From NCBI RefSeq assembly GCF_019649055.1, contig NW_026570323.1:186001-250000 (forward strand): 64,000 bases of DNA, given 5' to 3'. Origin of the DNA: Paramacrobiotus metropolitanus. Its lineage: Eukaryota > Tardigrada > Eutardigrada > Parachela > Macrobiotidae. Of the stretch, positions 55,341-64,000 are shown piece by piece (positions within the stretch are counted from its first letter, which is position 1; each line of letters begins with the position of its first letter). A program made the translations under genes and the position numbers. Under the pieces are notes generated by a model, which saw only the letters and a program-made list of their open reading frames with translations, was not told the DNA's origin and ran no database searches.

Positions 55341-58300
55341 GGAACCCTCGCAAGACATGTTGGAGCTTTACCAAAAGTATTTATTGAATACGACACCCAC
55401 TTTTATTGCCGGTATATGCGCCAGACGGCGTCCGTGTGGCTGGCGTACGTGGCACTGAACGGGTATGGCAGGCGAGGCGCAACTGGAGAGCTTCACCGTA
55501 GGATACGCGTATCGGTAGGCATGGGCGGCGAGACTGCACAATGGTGGCTGCAGCTGCCCGGTTACCGGTTCATTCAACCTGCAAATATCAGCTCGTTAAA
55601 GTATCAGTTGTGGTAGCTGCTCAGCCTGCTCTCACATAAAGCAATAAGTCCCTTTTCACCGGACCGCCACAGCTATAAAACCAGCTAACCAAAATTTCAT
55701 TGGTAAAGCTTACATTCACTTTCACGCGACAAAGCCGGCTTGGCCTTCGTTAAGGAAATCATTTTTTGCGTCATATAGACCACACTGACTCTCCCATGAT
55801 TGCACTATTACGAATACATAATCACTTGACTGCGCCTAGAGCAATAAAATGCGGGACGGAATTATTATCATCCGGAATTATATAATACTACAGAACATGC
55901 CCGATTTGTGCTTCTTTATTTTCGTGGTAGTTGGGACAACACTTGTAAATACTCGTACATACAGTTGTAGCATGAAGAACAGCCGGCTGCGCGACCGCTG
56001 CTCCGCACCGCTAATCATCGCTCGGCAGGATTGGTCAATTACTTCCCATTCGGAGGCAGACAACTTAGGACATCCGGCGTCCAAAACCCTGGAGAAATGT
56101 CGCAACCGATCGATTTCACTGAGCGTGCAGTGCAGGACAGCTTTGTCAACAAAAACATCGACATCCTGGCAAATACCGGCCGGCGCGTGCCACAACTCGG
56201 CGATGGGACCGAAGACGGTAGGGAAGGTGACGTTACACAGATGCAGTACTTGGCAAGCTTGCATCAAGTGGCGGAGGTTGCACCATTCCAACCGCGACAT
56301 CTCGTAGTGCTTCTCAATAGCGTGAAAGGACCGACTACTTTTCAAGACGAGCATAGGCACACGCGTGACCTTCATCGACAGACACCGAAAAATGTACAGG
56401 TCCATCTCTGGGCTGAGACTGCCGTTTTGCAGCGTTAGAGACACGGTGGTCGTTGTTACGGCGTTTTGGAGGACGTTACGCAGGTGAGTTCGGTTGTACT
56501 TTCGCTCCTGGTCGCCTTTGCCTTCGGCTAGTAGATTAGTCAGATTAATAGCAACGTGCTGGCTGCGGCGCCGACCATTAAGAATGTCGGTCCAGACCTT
56601 CCAAACCCTGCAACATATGCTGCATAGGTTAGTTTCCCAAGTACTCACAATACTGAAAGAGAAGTAATAATGTCGAATAGGTTTATCATGTTGCGCCTGT
56701 CCGTTCTACGTATTAGCATGGCTGCTTTACAGGAGCGTGCCAAATTGCCTTTAACCTAACTTTACTTGGAGTAATCGTGTTTTTCCTCATTCGGGATGAT
56801 GATCAAAACATCAAACCAACCGAGCTGGTAAAACGGTATTTTCTTAATTTTAATCGTCCCAATCTTAACTGCACGGTGACCTTATATATATGTTTTGCAC
56901 CGGCTAAACGGTTCCTTTGGGCGTTGAATATGCGATTCGATTGGATATTCATAATCATATTTTGTGGCAGAATCGTTCCAGTCATCCTTGGCTACACAAA
57001 CCATTACTCTATGATGCCCATTCTGCCTTACTGGGCGCCGCCTCATTAATTAGATGGGATGTTGTTTCATCTTATTTTCACATCTTACCTCTGAGCACGA
57101 ACGACGCTGTGAATGTCTTGGATTTCCAGCAAGATCCACTCTTGCAGCTCGTACGGCAACCTTCCCAGAAGAGCAGTGGTTTTCGTGTCGTCGGAATATT
57201 GCAACGGTGCGAGCGCGTTGGCGCGACACCGGTACGATCTGCGGACTAGATCGATATCTCCCAAGTCAGTTTCGTGAAGAAAGCCAGGTTCGCTTTTCGT
57301 ATAGACACATTGGACGCATTTGGTGGCTTCCCATATCCGCACCACTTTCATCCACGGTATGTTTTTCAATGCCAGTGACAAGGGCTGCAAATTAATATTT
57401 TCCGCATCCATATAGGGATCGAGCCGCGCCGTCCGTTTATGCAAGGAACGACAGTATTCGACAACAGAGAGTGATTCAACGATTTCCCGATGGTTTTGCG
57501 GATATTTCGGCACAATGCGCAGCTGGATAGGGTTGAGGAACTTCCGATTGGGGATTCCGCCGCCCGGTGGTGTTACTTCCACGCAGATTAGGCGGGAGTT
57601 GGCGTGAGTATCCGAAAAGATGATTTGCGCTGGTTGGAATACGTAGGGGTGGTCGCAATTCAGCCGCCACGCGGCTACGACCTTCGTGTCAGAGTGCATT
57701 TCATTTATACTGACAGGCCTATGCTGGCGGACCTTCACGATGGGCAGCCAACGGGGTGGGCGGCGGCAGGCGAAATCAACCAGAACTCGACGTACCGGCC
57801 AGTCAATGTCGCAGACGTAGCATAGAGAATGCTGTCCCCTGGTAACTCGCATATAGCTGGCTGCAGATTTTCCCCCAAGATTTGCCGACAGCTGCTGGCG
57901 TTGGCGATGGAACCATGATCGTCGGGAGGTTTCAAAATGGTGGACGCGATTGCTTTAGCAGGAACAAGATGATCTACTCGATTTGCTTCCATGTTGCAGC
58001 TTTGTCGAGGGAATGACAACGGCTTCCAGGATCTATAGATCAAGCGATCGAAGCGCGTGTTTGTCGATTGGATGCCTGAGATCTGGTTGGCTGTTTCGGC
58101 AAACCAATCACCATTAGATTGGATCCCATGAAAATCATAAAATTATTTATCGCAAATTAATTACTAATAATTTTTCAGCTTTGTTGAAAATAGCCTGGCA
58201 AATGGTATGAAACTGGCTGTTGTGGTTTGCGCAAGAGCTTCCATGGTTGTGCTGATCCGCTCGCCCCAATGAAAACGGCTAACGAACGTTGTACGTTGAA

Positions 58301-58380
58301 CCTGTACGTTGTATCGATCAAATGGATGCGTAACAGCTTATTGATAATTTGCTGGAGCAGCCGCATCCACACATGAAACC
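55341..58380. repeat. Left copy of a tandem segmental duplication
   Basis: Matches 60110-62860 over gene, introns and flanks, with small length differences (for example an extra stretch near 55616-55850). Starts around CGCAAGACATGTTGGAGC and ends around GAGCAGCCGCATCCACA. Confidence 0.8.
55878..57852 (-). CDS. F-box-like protein, left copy
   Basis: Two clear exons: 57852-57089 and 56607-55878, joined by an AG/GTAAGATG donor and TGTTGCAG acceptor in phase; about 497 residues. The first exon encodes a beta-rich domain (RVLVDFACRRPPRWLPI, later PYVFQPAQIIF). Across the junction the sequence LPYELQEWILLEIQDIHSV plus RVWKVWTDIL fits an F-box, which would bind Skp1 in a Cullin-1 ubiquitin ligase. 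The C-terminal region is repeat-free and helical. Start uncertain: the open frame extends upstream of the chosen ATG and the right-hand copy lacks that ATG, so an upstream exon is likely. Substrate unknown. Confidence 0.7.
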
Positions 58381-60109
58381 TTCAACCTTGCCCGCGTACC
58401 GCTGACTCGCGGCGAGAGCGGAGAGGGTGACTGAACCGGAAGTCTACCGATAAAGGCGCGCGGTGTAGTAAAGCGGAAGTTGTCAAGCTTGGAGTACGTA
58501 GCGCACCCCACAAGCTGATCAGTTCCAGGATGCGCAGGATGCAGCGTGTGATAGTGCGAATCGGAAAAGTGAGTGCCGGCTGTGTATTGAACTGGCACGT
58601 AGAGGAACTTTAATGTAATTTATAAACCAGCCAATGGACAGAAGTACTGTGAATACGGCAACCGAGTTAATTATGTGATTACCGTACGATGAGTTTGTGA
58701 TGTTGCAGTTTCGCTTTTGCAGTTCGGCGCCTGTAAACAGCGCCTAATGTATGAAACTATTTATTGGGCTACTGTACTACATACTCGTATTAGTCGTATA
58801 TGATATACTCGTACACAATTTAATATTCTTACACCCCGATTAACAGTCATACGACCACTATATTATGGGCGCACCGGAATGCCACCACGTACGCTAGCAA
58901 ACGGCACCACAGCGACAGCGAAAAAGCTAACGCACTGAATAAAATGTACCATGACAAATGGGTAATTTTTTGACAATTGATTTTTGAGGAGGTAGCAAAG
59001 ATTTCTGTCACAAGATCCAGTTGGAAGCTCGAAATAACCAGCAGCTTTCTAAAATCGCAGCATTATCCATTCTAACACCGCTTATATTAATCTTTACTGC
59101 CGCGATCAGCGAAGGTGCATTTCAAACACCGTGGAAACGCTCTTTTATAACCCTTCTTAGACGCGAATTTTGCGACGGTTTGTTTTTACCTGAACCTGTA
59201 GTTTTCTAAAGTCCTGGTTCCGTACAGATGCCAAAAACATAGAACTAACCGCATCCAGCTAATGATGCCCGATTGAATCAAAGGTCACAAAGTCATCGAT
59301 TTTCTAGTAAAACCAACATTTACCAGGTAGGAACTCTGTCAGAGTTTGCTCTGGAATTGTGTAATTCTCTTTTCGCAGTACTGGTCCGACCTGCTAATTC
59401 AAAAACCGCACAGAAAAGCCTCCATAAACCCCTTCATCTGATGGTCGGATGGATGGAGCCAGTCGGATGGATCTATAAGTATGGTAATGTACAGAGACGC
59501 TGCAAAAATGGTATTTCACCACACGGCAGTCGTTGGTCGGATAAATATGTATTTTTCGTAAATGAGGCTTGCTAGGGGAATATAATTCCGCAAATCAACA
59601 ACATACAACATAGGTGTAAAACGACTAGTATAGTATTACACAGCATATAAATACTGTATGTATTTGTACAAATACGCACGGAATGGAATGCGGAAGTCGT
59701 GCGGTGACAGTGCACTCGATGGACAACCATAAACAGCGAGTAGGTAGCTTAAGAATCGCTCTTGACTCCATGAATGCTGCTCGAATTCTCCCTACACCCG
59801 CTAGGTAAGCGGATTCCCGTGCCTAGCAGATATTAATAAAACCATGACATTGAAGACCTTCCCAAACGTTTAATCAACCAAAACTCAAGAAAACAATGCA
59901 GAGCAGAACGGAACAGAACGAGTTATCGACCTTTCAGCCAAATACAAGCTCGCAAATTTATTCGCGCAACCAGAGCCTTTGATGAAATCAGCGATTATTT
60001 TTGTTAGATAAGAACAGCTAATGTAGGTTCAAACAGTAGCGTATTGGTTTTTGTTTTAGGTTTTTTATCGTTCTCACGAGACAACCGGGACGTCTGCTAA
60101 ATTGAGCCC
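58381..60109. other. Intergenic between the two F-box copies
   Basis: No gene that I can support. One AAAGGTCA occurs near 59281. Confidence 0.4.
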
Positions 60110-62860
60110 ATTCGCAAGACATATTGGAGCAAGGTAAGAAATATTATTGAATACGACACCCATTTTTAATGCCGGTATGTAGCCCAGACGCCGTCGATAT
60201 GGCTGGCGTCACGGGACGCTCAACGGGCAGGGTAGCAGAGGCGGAAATGGAGGGCTTCACCGTAGGATACGGCTCATACGAGTATCGGTAGGCATGGGCG
60301 GCAAGACTGCACAATGGTGGCTGCAGCTGCCCCGTTACCGGTTCATTCAGCCTGCAGATATCAGCTCGTTAGAAGCAACAATTAGAATACACTGATAACT
60401 GCTACTATATATTAAGCATAATTCCGTTCCGTCAGACCTTCATACTCCATAAAAATGAAACCAATAAATACATACAATTTTAGCATGAGGAACAGCCGGC
60501 AGCGCAACGGCTGCTCCGCATCGGTAATCATCGCACGGCAAGCTTGATCAATTACATCCCATTCAGAGGCGGACAACGCTGGGTATCCGGCGTCCAAAAT
60601 CCGCGTAAAATGCCGCAGCCGATCGATTTTACTGAGCGAGCAGTCCAACACAGCTTTCTCCACCAAAACATTGACATCCTGGCCAATACCGGCCGGCGCG
60701 CGCCATAACCCAGCGATGGGACCGAAGACGGTAGGGAAGGTGACGTCACGCAGATGCAGTACTTGACAAACCTGCATCACGAAACCCAGGGTACACCATT
60801 CCAGCCGCTGCATCTCGTAGTGCTTGTCATAATCAATGACGCGCAAGCAGCGAATATTTTTCAAGACGATCACTGGTAGACGCGTTGCCTTCACTGACAG
60901 ACAATGAGCAATGTACATGTCCATCTCCGGGGTCAAATTGCCGTTTTACAGCGTCAGAGTCACGGCGGCCGTTGTTACGGCGTTCTGGAGGGCGTTATCC
61001 AGATGGGTTTGAAGGTACACTCGCTCCTGGACGCCTTTGACTTTGACTAATAGATTAGTCAGATCAACAGCAACGTGGTGGTTGCGGCGCCGACCATTAA
61101 GAATGCCGTTCCAGACCTTGCAAACCCTGCAACATATGCTTTAATGCAAGTTTCCCAACTCATAGTGTCGAATAGCTTTATCATATTGTGCCTGTCCGTT
61201 CTACGTATTAGCATGGCTGCTGCTTTACAGGGAGCTTGCCAAATTGCCTTTAACCTAACTTTACTTTAAGTACTCTCGTTTTTCCTGATTCGGGATGATG
61301 ATCCAAGCATCAAACCAACTGAGCTGGTGAAAAGGTATTTTCTTAATTTTATTCGTCGCAATCTTAGCTGCACGGTGACCTTATATATGTTTTTCCACCA
61401 GCTAAACGGTTCCTTAAGGCGTTGAATATGCGATTCGATTGGATATTCATAATCATATTTTGTATCAGAATCGTTCCAGTTCTCCTTGGCTACACAAACC
61501 ATTACTCGATGATGCACATTCTGCCTTACTGGGCGCCGCCGCATTAATTAGATGGGATATTGGTTTATCTTATTTTCACATCTTACCTCTGAGCACGAAC
61601 GACGCTGTGAATGTCTTGGATTTCCAGCAAGATCCACTCTTGCAGCTCGTACGGCAACGTTCCCAACGAAGCGCAGTTTTCGCAAGGGTTAATGTCGCCG
61701 GAATATGGCAGCGGTGCGGGCGAAATGCCGCCACACCGGTATGATCTGCGGACTAGATCTCCCAAGTCAGTTTCGTGAAGAAATCCAGGTTCGTTTTTCG
61801 TGTGACACATTGGACACGTTTGGTTTCTGTCCATATCCGCACCACTTTCATCCACGACAGGTTTTTTAATGCCTGTGATAAGCGCTGCAAATCAATATTT
61901 TCGGCATTAACATATGGATCGAGCCGCGCCGTGCGTTTATGCAATGAACGACAGTATTTGACAACGGAGAGTGATTGATCGATTTCCCGGTGGTTCTGCG
62001 GATATTTCGGCACAATACGCAGCTGGATAGGTTTGAGGAATTTTCGAATGGGTAGACCGCCACCCGGTGGTGTCAATTCCACGCAGATTAGATCGGAACT
62101 GGCGTAAGTATCGGAAAAGATAATTTGCGCTGGCTGGAATACGTAGGGTTGGTCGCATTTCGGCCGCCACGCGGCTGCGACCTTCGTTTCAGGGCGCATT
62201 TCACTTTTGCTGACAGGCTTATGCTGGCGGACCTTCACGATAGGCAGCCATCGGGGTGGGCGGTGACAGGCGAATGCACCAGAACCCGGCGTGCCGGCCA
62301 GTCAACATCGCAGACGTAGCCTAGAGAGTACTGTCCCGTTGCGACTCGGTATACGGCAGGCTCCAGATTTTTCCCAAGATTTGCCGACAGTTGCTGTTGT
62401 TGTCGGCGATAGAACGATGATCTTCGGGTGGCTCCGAAATGCTGGAAAAGATTTCATGTGCATGGAGGGGATTCGCTACTCGGTTTACTTCCATTATTTG
62501 TCGAGGGAATGACATCATCCAGGACCAACAGATCCAGCGATCAAAGCGAGCGCTTATAGACCGGGATGCTGATCTCTGATTGGGGTTTCGGCAAACCGAA
62601 GACTATTAGATTTGATCGGATGAAAAAACGAAAAATTATTCACTGAAATTAATCAGTTTTTTATCTTTGTTGAAATCCGCCTGGCCAACTGAAACTGGCA
62701 GTTAAGAGTGGTTTACTCTAGAGTCTAGAGCTTCCCTGGTTGTGCTGATCATCTCGTCCCACTGAAACAAACTACCGCACGTTGTAAGTTGAACCTGCAC
62801 GTTGTAGCAATCAACTCGCTGCGTTGGACTGGATCGAGCAGCCGCATCCACATATACAAC
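60110..62860. repeat. Right copy of the tandem segmental duplication
   Basis: Parallel to 55341-58380. Intron positions and splice motifs of the F-box-like gene are preserved, showing DNA-level duplication rather than retrocopying. Confidence 0.8.
60412..62370 (-). pseudogene. F-box-like gene, right copy, decayed
   Basis: Same architecture as the left copy (ARRVLV region, PYVFQPAQIIF, LPYELQEWILLEIQDIHSV, then the C-terminal exon). Relative to the left copy it has a one-base loss after RRVLV near 62270, another near 61800, and a CAA-to-TAA change in the last exon near 60943. Three independent lesions in a host gene make sequencing error unlikely. Parts remain very similar to the left copy, so the duplication or its last conversion is fairly recent. 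Confidence 0.75.
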
Positions 62861-63145
62861 CGAGACGGGGCGAGAGCAGAAGCATGGCAAACTAAACCGT
62901 AGTCAAGCTGAACTCCCTGCTTCTATATACCACAGAAGGTCGGTCGGCCACAAGACGACGAATAACAACTGCCGATTTCAAGGAATCCCTTGGTTTATGA
63001 CTCAAGGGGTCCCAAGACAATAGAACGATTTGTTTGCACAGTCATCGCATCGGCGAAGCTTACAACATGTGGGGGCCAGACCTCTCATCTCTGTATCACT
63101 GATCTTTTGCCATCTAACTACGACTAAACTGAGACAGCACAAGGA

Positions 63146-63175
63146 CAGTATATAACGGGTACCCGTTATATACTG
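63146..63175. repeat. 30-base perfect palindrome with TATATAA on both strands
   Basis: Each arm is CAGTATATAACGGGT with no spacer. Allowing one mismatch, the symmetry extends to 63140-63181. Both strands carry TATATAA facing outward from the centre GGTACC. Confidence 0.95.
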
Positions 63176-63852
63176 GCCTTGGACAGGACCGCTGTGTTCT
63201 GTCTGCCCTCTTTCAAAAGCTGCCATATATATGTACGCTCCAATCTTTAACGAAGTACGATTAGGTGAACATTGCTGCCGCCGGGCCAAACTGCTGTGTG
63301 CATTCATGGACGGCCGATGCTCGCTGGACGGCACTGGTCAAGATGCCGCCCACTGCCCAGTGCGGGTACAACAACGTGCGGCATCAGGAAGTGACAAGCG
63401 CACAAAGACAGTACATTAATCAAATGAGTACTGTTAAAATAGTACGTAATGTACTTCCGCCGACCAGCAGTAAGAACGCGTTGAAATAAACTACAGGACA
63501 ACATGCGAAAAAATTGGAAACAAGTTACAATGTCGTTTGAAAACGAAAAAGTTAAAAAAATCCGCAAAAAATCACAACACTCCTACCACTTATTGCTAGA
63601 AAATTTTTATATTTTAATTAACTATGTAAGCAGCAAGGCACAGAGGGCTCGCGATAGTGAGGAACAAGGCTTTATTGGGATAAATAAAGCAACACAACGC
63701 AAAATGGACAATACTGAATATGGCAACGATACTCTAGTGAAAACTGCGCGGCACATCCAGCCAACGCCAACAAAAGCCTATCAATGGGCGGCACTGGGCG
63801 GATCCATGCACGAGTGATGACGCCGATTGCGACGGCACCGCCTGATCGGCTC

Positions 63853-63888
63853 AGCGAGTGCGTGCGACTGAGCGAGTGCGTGCGACTT
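63853..63888. repeat. Two copies of an 18-base repeat
   Basis: AGCGAGTGCGTGCGACTG is repeated in tandem with one small difference at its end. Confidence 0.8.
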
Positions 63889-64000
63889 AAAGTGCGACTC
63901 CGACTGTGAGTCGGCACACCGGAAGCAAGACTGTCGGTAGCTGCTACCGCGGCGGGCTGCAATAGCGACCGGCCTCACAATAAATAATAACAAATTATTA

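Larger units (their letters stand above)
62861..64000. other. Intergenic right end
   Basis: No gene supported. It contains the perfect palindrome at 63146-63175 and a short tandem repeat near 63853. Confidence 0.4.

Overview
The window is animal nuclear DNA, probably from a small protostome and possibly a tardigrade. The host genes have many short GT-AG introns. They encode a receptor guanylate cyclase, a BTB-BACK protein and F-box-like proteins, families that are expanded in tardigrades. The phylum is an inference; no rRNA or mitochondrial marker is present to confirm it.

Positions 1 to 36517 are two giant head-to-tail Ty3/gypsy-type LTR retroelements, both on the plus strand. Element A (1 to about 12262) enters from the left edge; its 5' LTR lies outside the window. 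Element B (about 12263 to 36517) is roughly 24 kb. Each has gag, pol (protease, reverse transcriptase, RNase H, integrase) and the same two extra genes, here called ORF3 and ORF4. In both, gag and pol are joined by the same GGGAAAC slippery site followed by a hairpin. ORF3 ends in two winged-helix-like units. ORF4 starts with a Cys/His cluster and ends in a domain shared by A and B that I do not recognise. Only one LTR-like block lies between A and B. Its last 100 or so bases recur without visible change at the right end of B.

The most striking signal is that each element is saturated with its own short DNA word. B carries AAAGGTCA/TGACCTTT in its leader, in all reading frames of its genes, between genes and in its tail. 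A carries CGAT (often ATCGAT or CGATAA) in the same manner. The words are private to each element and independent of reading frame, so they look selected at the nucleic-acid level. I suggest, as a hypothesis, a self-recognition system involving the conserved accessory proteins.

From 36518 the sequence is host. A small gene for a secreted protein starts right after the end of element B. Then come an orphan last exon of a BTB-type gene (37931-38475), a receptor guanylate cyclase on the minus strand (39309-47971) with a nested pair of inverted-repeat DNA transposons in an intron, a BTB-BACK gene (51425-53897), and two tandem copies of an F-box-like gene on the minus strand (about 55.3-58.4 kb and 60.1-62.9 kb). 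The right-hand F-box copy is decayed. Remaining stretches are intergenic, with one possible retroelement remnant near 49 kb and a 30-base perfect palindrome near 63.16 kb.
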